Assembly (NCBI GenBank): GCA_019636445.1
Contig: JAHBXO010000038.1
Coordinates: 1-50,776 of the forward strand
From: Gemmataceae bacterium
GTDB taxonomy: Bacteria; Planctomycetota; Planctomycetia; Gemmatales; Gemmataceae
DNA: 50,776 nucleotides
Direction of reading: 5' to 3'
Shown: piece after piece, positions 15,164-24,797 of the stretch
Numbering within the stretch: position 1 is the stretch's first letter
How the letters are laid out: every line of letters begins with the position of its first letter
Made by a program: the position numbers and the translations under genes
Notes under the pieces: generated by a model
The model's database searches: none
Told to the model about the DNA's origin: nothing
What the model saw: only the letters and a program-made list of their open reading frames with translations

Positions 15164-17860
15164 TTGGCCAAGGACAACCAGCCCCCCGCTCCCCCCGACG
15201 GCACGCCCCCGGCGGCTCCGGTCCCCGAAGTTCCCATCCTGCCCATCGACATTGCCGACGAACTCCAGTCCAGCTATCTGGCGTATGCGCAATCGGTCAT
15301 GGTCAGCCGCGCGCTCCCCGATGTCCGCGACGGTCTCAAGCCCTCGCAACGTCGCATTCTGGTGGCCATGCTCGACCTCGGGCTGAACCCGAACTCCGCC
15401 ACCAGCAAGTGTGCCGGCATCATCGGCGAGACGATGAAGCGGTACCACCCGCACGGCGACCTCTCCATCTACGCCACCCTCGTCCGCATGGCGCAGGACT
15501 GGGTGATGCGCTCCAAGCTCATCCACGGGCAGGGGAACTTCGGCTCCATCGCCGGCCTGCCCCCTGCCGCCCACCGCTACACCGAAGCCCGACTCTCGAA
15601 CGTCGCCGCCGAACTCCTCGCCGACCTCGATCTCGACACGGTCGATTTCATAGACAATTACGACGGTAAATACCGCGAACCCCTCGTCCTGCCCAGCAAG
15701 TTTCCGAACCTGCTCGTCAACGGCTCCGACGGTATCGCCGTCGGCATGGCCACCGACATCCCTCCGCACAACCTCCGCGAAATCTGCGACGGCCTCATCC
15801 GCATGATCGACGAGCCCGACGTCTCCCCGCAGGCGCTGCTCGAAATCATCCCCGGACCCGACTTCCCCACCGGCGGCGTCATCATGGGCCGGCAGGGGAT
15901 CGTCGACGGCTATAGCGGGCGTCGCTCGCGCATCCACCTCCGCGCCCGCGCCGAGATCTTCGAGGAAGCCAAGGGGAAAACGCCCAGCATCCTCATCCGT
16001 GAAGTCCCCTACGCGGTCACCCGTAACAAGCTGATGTCGGATATCGGCGAACTCGTGAAAGCCGACCGCATCCCCGGCATCACCGGCATCCGCGACGAAT
16101 CCAGCGCCCGCACCGGCGAACCGGTCCGCATCGTGGTGGAGTTGAAGAAGGGCACCGATCCGCATCTCGTTCTGAACCAGCTCTACCAGTTCTCGCCGCT
16201 GCAATCGACCGTCTCGATCGGCCTGCTCGCCCTCGTCGACGGCAAGGCCGAGATGCTCTCCCTCTGGGAGATGATGCGGAAGTTCCTGGACCACCGCGTC
16301 GTCGTGATTCGCCGCCGGACGCAGTTCCTGCTCCGCGAAGCCAAGCGGCGCAGCCACGTGCTCGAAGGCCAGCTCATCGCGCTGTCGTCTTTGGACGAGG
16401 TCATCCGAATCATCCGCGCCGCGCCGAGCCGGGCGCAGGCGAAGATCGAGTTGCAGGGCATGGTCGTGGCGGCGAGCATCCTCGAACGCGCCCTGGGCGA
16501 GGATGGATTCGGCACGCTTCAGCGCGAACTCGGCATTACCGATTCGTACCGCATGACCGAGCAGCAGGCCGAAGCCGTCGTGCGGTTGCAACTCGGCCAG
16601 CTCGCCAACCTCGAACGCGACGAAATCCTCAAGGAATTCAAGACGTTGCGCGGACAGATCCGCGAATATGAGGAATTGCTCGCCGACGAATCGAAGATCT
16701 ACACGATCATCCGCACCGATCTCGCCGAGATGCGGGACAAATACGGCAACGACCGCCGTACGGAAATCTCCGACGACGGCGGCACCGTCGACCTCGAAGA
16801 CCTGATCGTCGACGAGCCGAACGTCGTCACGATGACCCACGAGGGATTCCTGAAGCGCATGCCGATGGACACCTACCGCGTGCAGGGTCGGGGCGGCAAG
16901 GGGGTCCAGGGCGGCACACGCGAGAACGACTTCGTCGAGCATTTCTTCGTCGCGTCGACCAAGGACTATCTCCTTTGCTTCACCGACAAGGGCCAATGCT
17001 ACTGGCTGCGGGTGTTCAACATCCCGACTGCCAGCCGCACTTCGGCCGGGCGTTCCATCGCGAACGTCCTGCAACTGAAGGATGACGAGAAGATCACGAG
17101 TCTGATCCCCGTCAAGAACTTCGACGGGAATTTCTCGTTGACCATGGCGACAAAGCGCGGCCTCGTGAAGAAGACGCCGCTGGCGGACTACAGCCGCCCC
17201 CGCGCCGGCGGCATCATCGGCATCAACCTCGAAGAGGGCGACACGCTCATGGACGTCGCCCTCACCCGTGCGGGCGACGAACTGATCCTCAGCACCCGCA
17301 ACGGCATGGCGATCCGCTTCGACGAAGCCGACGCCCGCGAAGTCGGACGCAATTCGAAGGGTGTCAAGGGGATCAACCTCGGCAAGGACGACGAGGTCGT
17401 CGGCATGGTCGTCGCCGACCCCGTCGGCTATTTGCTCACCGTCTGCGAGAACGGCTACGGCAAGCGGACGCCGTTCGGGCCGAACACCGCCGGCGACGCC
17501 GTCGACGAGGAGCCGGAGGAGACGCCGGCCGAGCCGACGGACGGTGAATCGGAAACCTCGCCCAGCGCCATGCGGTACCGCAAGCAGCGCCGTGCCGGCA
17601 AGGGCCTGCGCGACATCAAGACCAGCGAGCGCAACGGCCGGGTCGTCGCGATCGTTGCGGTGCGTGACGGCGACGAAATCATGCTGATCTCCAAGGACGG
17701 CATGGTCACACGCAGCAAGGTCGAGGACATCCGCATCGTCGGCCGCAATACTCAGGGCGTGCGCGTCATGAACCTCAACGAGAACGACAAACTCGTGACG
17801 CTCGCCAAGGTGGCCCAGGAAAACGTCGGCGAAGTCGCGGTGGACTCTCCCCAAGAATAA
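15164..17860 (+). CDS. gyrA: DNA gyrase/topoisomerase IV subunit A
   Basis: 898 residues from a TTG at 15164; the first 25 residues are Pro-rich. This is the DNA-cutting subunit of a type IIA topoisomerase. The catalytic Tyr is Tyr 139 in HRYTEARLS (E. coli Tyr 122). The winged-helix HPHGD box is at about 95-99 and GNFGSIAG precedes the active site. The C-terminal beta-pinwheel has a GyrA-box-like QGRGGKGV (near 16884-16907), favouring gyrase over topoisomerase IV, though the gyrB partner is not in the window. An acidic, low-complexity insert (DEEPEETPAEPTDGESE) interrupts the last blades near 17506-17560. In the quinolone-binding region the residues matching E. coli Ser 83 and Asp 87 are Leu 100 and Ala 104. 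A paralogue elsewhere in the genome is possible. Confidence 0.92.
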   Translation: MAKDNQPPAPPDGTPPAAPVPEVPILPIDIADELQSSYLAYAQSVMVSRALPDVRDGLKPSQRRILVAMLDLGLNPNSATSKCAGIIGETMKRYHPHGDLSIYATLVRMAQDWVMRSKLIHGQGNFGSIAGLPPAAHRYTEARLSNVAAELLADLDLDTVDFIDNYDGKYREPLVLPSKFPNLLVNGSDGIAVGMATDIPPHNLREICDGLIRMIDEPDVSPQALLEIIPGPDFPTGGVIMGRQGIVDGYSGRRSRIHLRARAEIFEEAKGKTPSILIREVPYAVTRNKLMSDIGELVKADRIPGITGIRDESSARTGEPVRIVVELKKGTDPHLVLNQLYQFSPLQSTVSIGLLALVDGKAEMLSLWEMMRKFLDHRVVVIRRRTQFLLREAKRRSHVLEGQLIALSSLDEVIRIIRAAPSRAQAKIELQGMVVAASILERALGEDGFGTLQRELGITDSYRMTEQQAEAVVRLQLGQLANLERDEILKEFKTLRGQIREYEELLADESKIYTIIRTDLAEMRDKYGNDRRTEISDDGGTVDLEDLIVDEPNVVTMTHEGFLKRMPMDTYRVQGRGGKGVQGGTRENDFVEHFFVASTKDYLLCFTDKGQCYWLRVFNIPTASRTSAGRSIANVLQLKDDEKITSLIPVKNFDGNFSLTMATKRGLVKKTPLADYSRPRAGGIIGINLEEGDTLMDVALTRAGDELILSTRNGMAIRFDEADAREVGRNSKGVKGINLGKDDEVVGMVVADPVGYLLTVCENGYGKRTPFGPNTAGDAVDEEPEETPAEPTDGESETSPSAMRYRKQRRAGKGLRDIKTSERNGRVVAIVAVRDGDEIMLISKDGMVTRSKVEDIRIVGRNTQGVRVMNLNENDKLVTLAKVAQENVGEVAVDSPQE

Positions 17861-17867
17861 AACCGTA

Positions 17868-17947
17868 TTCACCGCGGAGGACGCGGAGATCGCAGAGAGA
17901 AATCATTTCGTTCTTCTCTCAGCGATCCCCACGATCTCTGCAGTGAA
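17868..17947. repeat. Imperfect inverted repeat of the GCGGAGGACGCGGAG type
   Basis: Arms 17868-17901 and 17914-17947 are 34 bases each and match as reverse complements at 27 positions, with a 12-base loop. The sequence ttcaccgcggaggacgcgg belongs to a G+C-rich repeat type that I recall from intergenic regions of several bacterial phyla. It directly follows the gyrA stop and reaches into the leader of the epimerase gene, so the transcript could fold into a long hairpin and act as terminator or processing site. Confidence 0.7.
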
Positions 17948-17963
17948 AATCTTTGGAGCAACA

Positions 17964-18974
17964 ATGCGCGTCCTCATCACCGGCGGCTATGGCTTCATCG
18001 GCGCCTGGATCGCCCGCAATCTCCTGGCAAAGGGGGCCGAGGTCGTCGTCTTCGATCTCAAGGAAGACCCCCGCCGCTTGCGCCTGATCCTGCCCGAATT
18101 CGAAGTGAAAAAGGTGCGGTTCCGCGCCGGCGACGTGACCGACCTGCCGGCCGTCACACAGGCGATCACCGACGAACGCATCACTCACATCATCCACCTC
18201 GCCGGCTTGCAGGTTCCGACGTGCCGCGCCGACCCGATGCTCGGCGCGAAAGTGAACGTCCTTGGCACGCTCGCCCTCTTCGAGGCGATCCGCGCCACCG
18301 GCAACCAAGTGAAGCGACTCGTCTACGCCAGTTCCGCGGCCGTCTTCGGCGGGCCGGACAAATATCCGGCGAATACCTCCCTCGGTGACGACGTGCCCCT
18401 CGTGCCCAGCACACACTACGGCGTCTTCAAGTGCTGCAACGAAGGAAACGCCCGCATCTACTTCCAGGACAACGGCGTGTCGAGCGTCGGCCTGCGCCCG
18501 TGGACCGTTTATGGCGTCGGCCGCGATCTTGGCATGACCAGCGAGCCAACGAAGGCCATCAAGGCCGTCGTCCTCGGACGCCCCTACTCGATCAGCTTCG
18601 GCGGCATGACCGATTTCCAATACGTCGACGACGTCGCCAAGACCTTCGTGAACAGCCTCGAGCGCCCCTATTCCGGTGCGAAGAGCTACAACCTCCGCGG
18701 TCAGGTCGTGCCGATGAAGGACTTCCATGCCGCCCTTGTGCGCGTCCTTCCCGAGGCCGCGAAACTTGTCACCTTCGGCACCACGCAGATCGCCATCGCC
18801 TACGACCTGAGCGATGACGGATTGCAAAAAGACCTGGGGCCAATGCCGAAGACCTCGCTCGACGACGGCATCCGCGAGACCGTGGCGATCTTCCGGCAAC
18901 TGCACGCCGAAGGCCGGCTGGACGCCAGCGATCTGGATGCGCCGAAACCGCCCCCGGTCACCCTCGAACCGTGA
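17964..18974 (+). CDS. NAD-dependent epimerase/dehydratase (extended SDR)
   Basis: 336 residues, ATG at 17964 with ggag 9 bases upstream. The Rossmann NAD(P)-binding motif GGYGFIG is at residues 7-13. LVYASSAAVFG supplies the catalytic Ser region, and THYGVFK the Tyr-x3-Lys pair. LRPWTVYGVGRD and FQYVDDVAKTFV are typical of sugar-nucleotide epimerases related to GalE and dTDP-glucose dehydratases. It probably changes the stereochemistry or oxidation state of a nucleotide sugar or related compound in the cytoplasm. The substrate cannot be read from the sequence, and no glycosyltransferase lies nearby. The following methyltransferase gene begins 67 bases downstream on the same strand. Confidence 0.9.
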   Translation: MRVLITGGYGFIGAWIARNLLAKGAEVVVFDLKEDPRRLRLILPEFEVKKVRFRAGDVTDLPAVTQAITDERITHIIHLAGLQVPTCRADPMLGAKVNVLGTLALFEAIRATGNQVKRLVYASSAAVFGGPDKYPANTSLGDDVPLVPSTHYGVFKCCNEGNARIYFQDNGVSSVGLRPWTVYGVGRDLGMTSEPTKAIKAVVLGRPYSISFGGMTDFQYVDDVAKTFVNSLERPYSGAKSYNLRGQVVPMKDFHAALVRVLPEAAKLVTFGTTQIAIAYDLSDDGLQKDLGPMPKTSLDDGIRETVAIFRQLHAEGRLDASDLDAPKPPPVTLEP

Positions 18975-19041
18975 ATCCGGTTTATCGTTTCGACCGTATT
19001 CGATTTGAGGTACGTTGACCGCCACCGCCCAGGCGCGCACC

Positions 19042-20553
19042 ATGGCCACAACTTACGACGCGGTCGAATACCCCACCCTGCCCCGCATTCTGGGGCACCC
19101 CAGCCACATCGCGGCCGTGGCGCGGATGTTCGGGGTGGCCGCCCCCCCGGTTGAACGGTGCCGCGTCCTCGAGATCGGGTGCGGCGACGGTGCCCACCTC
19201 GCGTCCTGCGCGGTGACCATGCCGGACGCCACGTTTGTCGGCTTCGATCTCGCCGCCGACGCCATCGCCCGCGGCCGGCAACTCGTCGAACGGGTCGGTT
19301 TGAAAAACATCCGACTCGAAGTCGGCGATATCACGACCTGGCAACCCGACGCCCCCTTCGATTACATCCTCGTCCATGGCATCTATTCCTGGATTCCCGA
19401 TTTCGTCCGCGAATCGCTGATGACGCTTGTTGCGAAGTCGCTCGCGCCGACCGGCGTCGCCTGCATCAGCTACAACTGCTACCCCGCCGGTTACACGCGA
19501 CAGATGCTCTGGGAGATGATGAAGTATCACATCGGCGAGCGGACCGACCCCGACGAGATGATCGAGAAGGCGCTCGAACTGGCGCGGTTCATCCAGTTCT
19601 GCCGGCCCAAGGAGCCGGACGTTGAACTGGAACTGTTCGACAACGACGTCGATATCGTGATCAACAAACAATTCCGGAACGTCCTGTTCCACGACGAGTT
19701 GTCCCCGACGAACCACCAGGTTCACTTTCACGAGTTCGCCGACGATGCGCGCCGGCACGGATTGCGGTTCGTTTCCGAACTGGAACCGCACGTCATGGCG
19801 AACGCGGACATGCCGAGGGAGATCGACGAACTGTTGCGCACGCTCTCGCGCGTGAATCCGGAGCGGCGCGAACAATACTTCGACTTCGCCTGCCTGCGTC
19901 GATTCCGACAGACGCTGGTGACGCGCGAGCCGCACGAACCCAAGGGCGTGCCGGACCCCGCCGCCATCCGCGGCCTGTACCTCACGGGCAACTGCGGCAC
20001 CGACGCGATCGATTTCCACTCCGACAAGCCGATGACGTTCGCGGCGGGCACCACGGCAATCGACGTGATCGGGCCGATCGCCAAGGCCGCCATGGTGGTG
20101 CTGGTGGAAACCCGCCCGCGCCGGCTGTCCTTTCCCGAACTGCTCTCCGCGACGGCGAAGAAACTCGGCCGCGACGCCATCACCGACACGGAGGCGGACG
20201 AACTGGCCGCGGACCTCGCGATCGCGTGGACTAGCGGTCTCGTGCTGCTCAAGGCGTTCGTCCCGCGCTATGCGACCGAAATCTCCGAACGTCCTGTCGC
20301 CAGCCCTTTCGCACGCGACCAGCTCCGTCGCGAGCCGAATGCCACGAGTCTGCTTCACCTGGCATTGCGCTTTGACGATGCACCGGGGCGAAAACTTGTG
20401 CAACTGCTCGACGGCACGCGCACGCTGGACGATCTTGTCCGCGAGTTGAAACCCATCGTGCCCGCCGACAAATGGCCGGGCGAAGCCGAATTCCGCAAGG
20501 GTCTGGTAGCGAACCTGCGTATGTTGGCGCTGAGCGGCCTGCTCGTCGCCTGA
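19042..20553 (+). CDS. Class I methyltransferase with C-terminal regulatory domain, copy 1
   Basis: 503 residues. The ATG at 19042 gives MATTYDAVEYPTLPRILGHP, which matches the start of the neighbouring paralogue; a TTG at 19015 would add 9 residues. The SAM-binding motif VLEIGCGDG is at 42-50, with FVGFDLAADAIARG as motif II. YPAGYTRQMLWEMMKYH marks the 'methyltransferase regulatory domain' family, and a winged-helix-like C-terminal region (LVQLLDGTRTLDDLVREL) follows. These proteins are predicted SAM-dependent methyltransferases of unknown substrate. It lies 20 bases upstream of a close paralogue, indicating tandem duplication and cotranscription. Confidence 0.87.
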   Translation: MATTYDAVEYPTLPRILGHPSHIAAVARMFGVAAPPVERCRVLEIGCGDGAHLASCAVTMPDATFVGFDLAADAIARGRQLVERVGLKNIRLEVGDITTWQPDAPFDYILVHGIYSWIPDFVRESLMTLVAKSLAPTGVACISYNCYPAGYTRQMLWEMMKYHIGERTDPDEMIEKALELARFIQFCRPKEPDVELELFDNDVDIVINKQFRNVLFHDELSPTNHQVHFHEFADDARRHGLRFVSELEPHVMANADMPREIDELLRTLSRVNPERREQYFDFACLRRFRQTLVTREPHEPKGVPDPAAIRGLYLTGNCGTDAIDFHSDKPMTFAAGTTAIDVIGPIAKAAMVVLVETRPRRLSFPELLSATAKKLGRDAITDTEADELAADLAIAWTSGLVLLKAFVPRYATEISERPVASPFARDQLRREPNATSLLHLALRFDDAPGRKLVQLLDGTRTLDDLVRELKPIVPADKWPGEAEFRKGLVANLRMLALSGLLVA

Positions 20554-20573
20554 CGAACCCCATCGAGCCGGAC

Positions 20574-22088
20574 ATGACCACCACCTACGATGCCGTTTCG
20601 TATCCGACCGTCCCGCGGGCGCTCGCACATCCGGGGCACCTCTTCGCGGTCGCCCGGATGTTCGGCCTGAACCCCGCGCCGGTGGCAACCGCACGCGTTC
20701 TCGAGATCGGTTGCGGGGACGGCGGGCACCTTCTGGCGTGCGCCGCGGCCATGCCGACCGCGACATTCGTCGGTTTCGACCTTTCCGCCGAAGCCGTGGC
20801 ACGCGGACAAGCGATCGCGCGTGACGCCGGGCTTGCGAATGCCCGCATCGAGGTTGGCGACATCACCAACTGGGACGCCGGCGGCGAACCGTTCGATTAC
20901 ATCATTGCCGACGGTATCTATTCCTGGATCCCCGCGCCGGTCCGCGACGCCCTCGTCGCCCTGACATCCCGATCCATCGCGCCCAATGGCGTCGCCTTCT
21001 TCAGCTACAACGTGTTCCCCGGCTGTTACACGCGGAAGATGCTCTGGGAGATGATGAAATATCACGTCCGCGGCATTAACGAGCCGGAACGCCAGATCGA
21101 CGAAGCCCTGCGCATGGCCGACTTTGTCCGCGTCTGTCGACGGAAGACAACTCTCGGCAAGCACGACCTCTTCGACCGGGACGTCGACAATGTGCTGAAC
21201 AAACGGGTCCGAAACATCCTCTTCCATGACGAACTCTCGCCGGTGAACGAGCCGACCTACGTCCACAAGTTCGCCCGTCACGTCGCCGATCACGGGCTAC
21301 GATTCGTTTCGGAGGCCATGCCGCAATCGATGGGATTCACGACGCTGCCGGCAGCGGTACGTGAGAAGATCCGCGCGTTCGCCGGCAGCGATCCGATCAA
21401 ACGCGAGCAGTACGTGGACTTCGCGACCTTGCGGCGCTTCCGGCAGTCGCTCGTCGTCCGCGCGGACCGCACCCCGGCCGCGGAGCCGATCGCCTGGAAC
21501 ATCCGCGAGCTGCTGGTGGGCGGGATTGCCCGGCCCGACTCCGTCGACCTCGCGCCCGGCGCCCCGATGACCTTTCGCGTGGATGACACGGCGTTCACGA
21601 TTCGCACCCCGCTGACGAAGGCCGCTTTGGTCGTACTCGGGGAACACCAACCCGACCGACTGACGTTCGACGAATTACTTGCGACGGCCCTGACGAAACT
21701 GGGACGGACGACGGCCGAATCGAACGAAGTCGAGGAACTGATCGGGGAGCTGACGACCGCATGGAACGCCGGCGGCTTGCTCCTCAAGGGATTCCAGCCC
21801 CGCTGGTCCAAAACGATCTCGGATCGACCGGTCGCCAGCCCCCTCGCCCGCGCCCAGCTTCGCTCCGGCCCGATGGCGACGAGTCTGCTGCATACGACTG
21901 TGCAGTTCGAGGACGCGCCAAGCCGCATGCTGGTGCAACTGCTCGATGGCACCCGTACGGTCGAACGGATCGCGGCGGAACTATTGCCGATGTTCCCGCC
22001 GGAGCATCGGCCCTCGCCGGCCGACTTCCGCGTCGGACTGGATCGCAACCTCGCCATGCTCGCCGCGAACGGCTTTCTCGTCGGTTGA
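20574..22088 (+). CDS. Class I methyltransferase with C-terminal regulatory domain, copy 2
   Basis: 504 residues, ATG at 20574. It is paralogous along its whole length to the gene just upstream: MTTTYDAVSYPTVPRALAHP, VLEIGCGDGGHLLACAAAMP, FVGFDLSAEAVARGQ, DGIYSWIPAPVRDALVALTS, YTRKMLWEMMKYHVRG, LFHDELSPVNEPTYVHKFA and LVQLLDGTRTVERIAAELLP. The most divergent part is the middle region linking the two domains. The short 20-base spacer suggests one transcript. The two products may form a heterodimer or act on related substrates, but neither is shown by the sequence. Confidence 0.87.
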   Translation: MTTTYDAVSYPTVPRALAHPGHLFAVARMFGLNPAPVATARVLEIGCGDGGHLLACAAAMPTATFVGFDLSAEAVARGQAIARDAGLANARIEVGDITNWDAGGEPFDYIIADGIYSWIPAPVRDALVALTSRSIAPNGVAFFSYNVFPGCYTRKMLWEMMKYHVRGINEPERQIDEALRMADFVRVCRRKTTLGKHDLFDRDVDNVLNKRVRNILFHDELSPVNEPTYVHKFARHVADHGLRFVSEAMPQSMGFTTLPAAVREKIRAFAGSDPIKREQYVDFATLRRFRQSLVVRADRTPAAEPIAWNIRELLVGGIARPDSVDLAPGAPMTFRVDDTAFTIRTPLTKAALVVLGEHQPDRLTFDELLATALTKLGRTTAESNEVEELIGELTTAWNAGGLLLKGFQPRWSKTISDRPVASPLARAQLRSGPMATSLLHTTVQFEDAPSRMLVQLLDGTRTVERIAAELLPMFPPEHRPSPADFRVGLDRNLAMLAANGFLVG

Positions 22089-22197
22089 CCGTGTAACCCG
22101 GCCGTAACGCCCGGCACCTTCCCCCTTAATTTTCCATCGCCTCGCACGTTATCATCGGTGTGTGGGACTATCCCGCTCCCCGACCCGCGAGGTTGCC

Positions 22198-24666
22198 ATG
22201 AGTTCCCGAATTCTTTTCGTCTTCGTGCTGTTCGTTGCCGGGCAGGCCGCCCGTGGCAACGGACTACTTGTCCCGTCCGAACGCGGACTCCCGCCGCTCG
22301 CCATGGTCGCCCACAAGGTCGACGCCGTCATCGACGAACAGGTCGCCGTTACCACCGTCGAACAAACCTTCCGCAACCACACGAGCCGACCGCTCGAGGC
22401 GACGTACCTCTTCCCGGTGCCGCGCGGCGCGAGCGTCAACAAATTCTCGATGTGGATCGACGGCCGCGAGACCGCCGGCGAACTGATGGACGCGAAGAAG
22501 GCCCACGCCATCTACACCGAAATCGTCCGCCGCACACAGGACCCCGGCCTGCTCGAATATCTCGGCAACGACCTTCTGCGCATGCGAGTCTTCCCCGTGC
22601 CCGCCAATGGCGACGTTAAGGTAAAAGTTTCCTACACGCACGTCGCGCCGAAGGAGTCGGGCCTCGTCGAGTTCCTCTACCCCGCCAAGACCGACGGCCG
22701 CGCCACCCGCACGCTGGACGCCTTCTCCATGCGGATCACGCTGAAATCTAAGACCGCAATCCAATCGATCTACAGCCCCACGCACGCCGTTTCGATCCAG
22801 CGCAAGTCCGATCGCGAGGCAATCGTCGACTTTGAAAAGTACCAGGCCTTGCTCGACAAGGATTTCCAACTCTTCTATGCGACGAACGCGAACCCGATCG
22901 GCATCTCGCCGATCCTGTACCGCCCCGTTTCCAGCCAGGACGGCTATTTCATGCTCATGGTGTCCCCGGCAACGGAAGCCGCCAAGAACCAGCGCGTCCC
23001 ACGCGACGTGGTGCTCGTGCTCGACAAGTCCGGCAGCATGAGCGACGCGAAGATGGCTCAGGCCCGCAAAGCGCTCAAGTTCTGCCTGAACAGCCTGAAC
23101 CCGGAAGACCGCTTCGGCCTCGTCAGTTTCGCCACGATCGTGAGCAACTTCGAGGACAGCCTTAAGAGCGCATCGAAGGACAACCTCGAACGCGCCGAGA
23201 AGTGGTTGGACGACCTGCGCCAGAGCGGCGGCACGGCGATCCTGCCTGCCCTGAACGCCGCGATGGACATGCGGCCGAAGACCGACACCGGACGGTCCTT
23301 CACCGTTGTCTTCTTCACCGACGGCGTGCCGACGGTCGACGAAACGAACCCCGATCGGATCGTCAACGCGATCAAGTCGCGGAACTCCGCCAGCACGCGC
23401 ATCTTCACGTTCGGCGTCGGAGACGACGTGAACGCCGCGATGCTCGACCAACTGTCGGAGGCGACCCGCGCGGTCAGCACCTACGTGCGCCCTCAGGAAG
23501 ATATCGAGGCGAAGGTCAGCGGTCTGCACGCCCGCATCAGCCACCCGGTCATGACGAACGTGAAGCTTTCCTCCACCGGCGTGCGCCTGCACGAAGTCTA
23601 CCCCGTCCAACTGCCCGACCTCTTCCACGGCAGCCAACTCGTCGTCTTCGGCCGCTTCTCCGGCCACGGCCCCGGCAGCGTCAAGCTCAGCGGACTCGTC
23701 GGCGGCGAGACGCGCGAACTGGTCGAGGAATTCACCTTCCCGGAACGCACGACGGAAGGAAAGGAATTCGTGGAGCACCTCTGGGCACGGCGGAAAGTCG
23801 GCTACATCCTCGATCAGATCCGCATCAACGGCGAGCGGAAGGAACTGGTGGACGAAGTGACGGACCTCGCCAAGCGGTACGGCATCGCGACGCCCTACAC
23901 GAGCTATCTCGTAGTGCCGGACGGCCCGATGCCGGTCTCCGCGCCGGGACGTTCGTTCGGTGCGCTTCCCGGCAATCGTCCCGGTAGCGGATTCGGCAGC
24001 GGCGGATTCGGCGGCGGCGCGGGCGCGGGCTTCCTGCCCCCGATGCCAACGGCACCGGGTGGCGCGTTGCCGAAAGCGAGCGAGGTCGCCAAGGAGGCGG
24101 CCGGACAAGCGCGGCGCGAACAGGCCGAAGGGAAATCCGGCGGTCTTGCGGCCGGTCGCGGGGCCGTGCAAAACAAGCAAATCGACGAAGCTTTGAAGCA
24201 GTTAAAACCCGAAGACCGCAAGGGTGCCTACGCCGACGCGCTCGAAAAAGCCAAGAAGGACCAGACCGTCCTCGCGGAGGCCGACAAGAACTACAAGGGC
24301 AACCTGGCCGCCAACCAGATCGGCCGGCAGGGCGTCGACCTCGCCGTCGCGTCCAACGAACTGCGGAATCAGTCGCGGCTGACGCAGACGGCCAACCGCG
24401 CCGCCTACGGTCGCAACTGCGTCGAGATCGGCGGCGTCTGGATCGATGACCAGTACGACGCCAAAATGAAACTCGTCACCATCCGCGCGCAGGGCAAGGC
24501 GTACTTCCGCATCCTCGAAAAGCAGTCGAAGATGAAGGAGGTTTACAAGCTCGGCAACTTCGTCGTCTGGGTCGCCCCCAACGGCGACGCCCTCGCCATC
24601 GACCCGAACGACGGCGTCGACGAGTTGAGCGACGAAGCCATCGACAAGCTCTTCGTCCGGAAGTGA
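22198..24666 (+). CDS. VIT and von Willebrand factor A domain protein
   Basis: 822 residues, ATG at 22198. A Sec signal peptide (SSRILFVFVLFVAGQAARG) is followed by a VIT domain (about 30-160) with the typical VEQTFRNHTSRPLEATYLFP and NDLLRMRVFPVPANGDVKV patterns. The vWA domain follows, with a complete metal-ion site DKSGSMSDAK (Asp 276, Ser 278, Ser 280), SGGTAILPAL and FFTDGVP. After about residue 580 there is a Gly-rich linker (GSGFGSGGFGGGAGAGF), then a charged helical segment, and a C-terminal domain (NRAAYGRNCVEIGGVWIDDQ). The arrangement resembles inter-alpha-trypsin inhibitor-like bacterial proteins that bind partners in a metal-dependent way. It is probably periplasmic or surface-bound. 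A strong terminator follows at 24685. Confidence 0.9.
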   Translation: MSSRILFVFVLFVAGQAARGNGLLVPSERGLPPLAMVAHKVDAVIDEQVAVTTVEQTFRNHTSRPLEATYLFPVPRGASVNKFSMWIDGRETAGELMDAKKAHAIYTEIVRRTQDPGLLEYLGNDLLRMRVFPVPANGDVKVKVSYTHVAPKESGLVEFLYPAKTDGRATRTLDAFSMRITLKSKTAIQSIYSPTHAVSIQRKSDREAIVDFEKYQALLDKDFQLFYATNANPIGISPILYRPVSSQDGYFMLMVSPATEAAKNQRVPRDVVLVLDKSGSMSDAKMAQARKALKFCLNSLNPEDRFGLVSFATIVSNFEDSLKSASKDNLERAEKWLDDLRQSGGTAILPALNAAMDMRPKTDTGRSFTVVFFTDGVPTVDETNPDRIVNAIKSRNSASTRIFTFGVGDDVNAAMLDQLSEATRAVSTYVRPQEDIEAKVSGLHARISHPVMTNVKLSSTGVRLHEVYPVQLPDLFHGSQLVVFGRFSGHGPGSVKLSGLVGGETRELVEEFTFPERTTEGKEFVEHLWARRKVGYILDQIRINGERKELVDEVTDLAKRYGIATPYTSYLVVPDGPMPVSAPGRSFGALPGNRPGSGFGSGGFGGGAGAGFLPPMPTAPGGALPKASEVAKEAAGQARREQAEGKSGGLAAGRGAVQNKQIDEALKQLKPEDRKGAYADALEKAKKDQTVLAEADKNYKGNLAANQIGRQGVDLAVASNELRNQSRLTQTANRAAYGRNCVEIGGVWIDDQYDAKMKLVTIRAQGKAYFRILEKQSKMKEVYKLGNFVVWVAPNGDALAIDPNDGVDELSDEAIDKLFVRK

Positions 24667-24684
24667 ACGATCCCGGTTCGCGCG

Positions 24685-24713
24685 AAACCCCGGCATATTG
24701 TGCCGGGGTTTTT
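24685..24713 (+). terminator. Rho-independent terminator
   Basis: Perfect 11-bp stem aaaccccggca / tgccggggttt (24685-24695 and 24701-24711) with a 5-base loop, continuing into a T-run (24709-24713). It lies 18 bases after the stop of the VIT/vWA gene. Confidence 0.9.
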
Positions 24714-24797
24714 GTCTTCCCGCTCCGGGGCGGTCGCGGTCCGTTCCCGTATCATCGCTAGGTAGGACCCGCCGTTCGTTCCCCTCGGAGCCTCCCC

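Noticed and set aside
14198..17872. A very long open frame on the minus strand, opposite trpC and gyrA (over 1200 codons)
   Set aside because: It is antisense to two conserved genes. Its product is low in hydrophobic core and rich in Asp, Val, Ala and His, as expected for the mirror frame of G+C-rich coding DNA, with no family motif.
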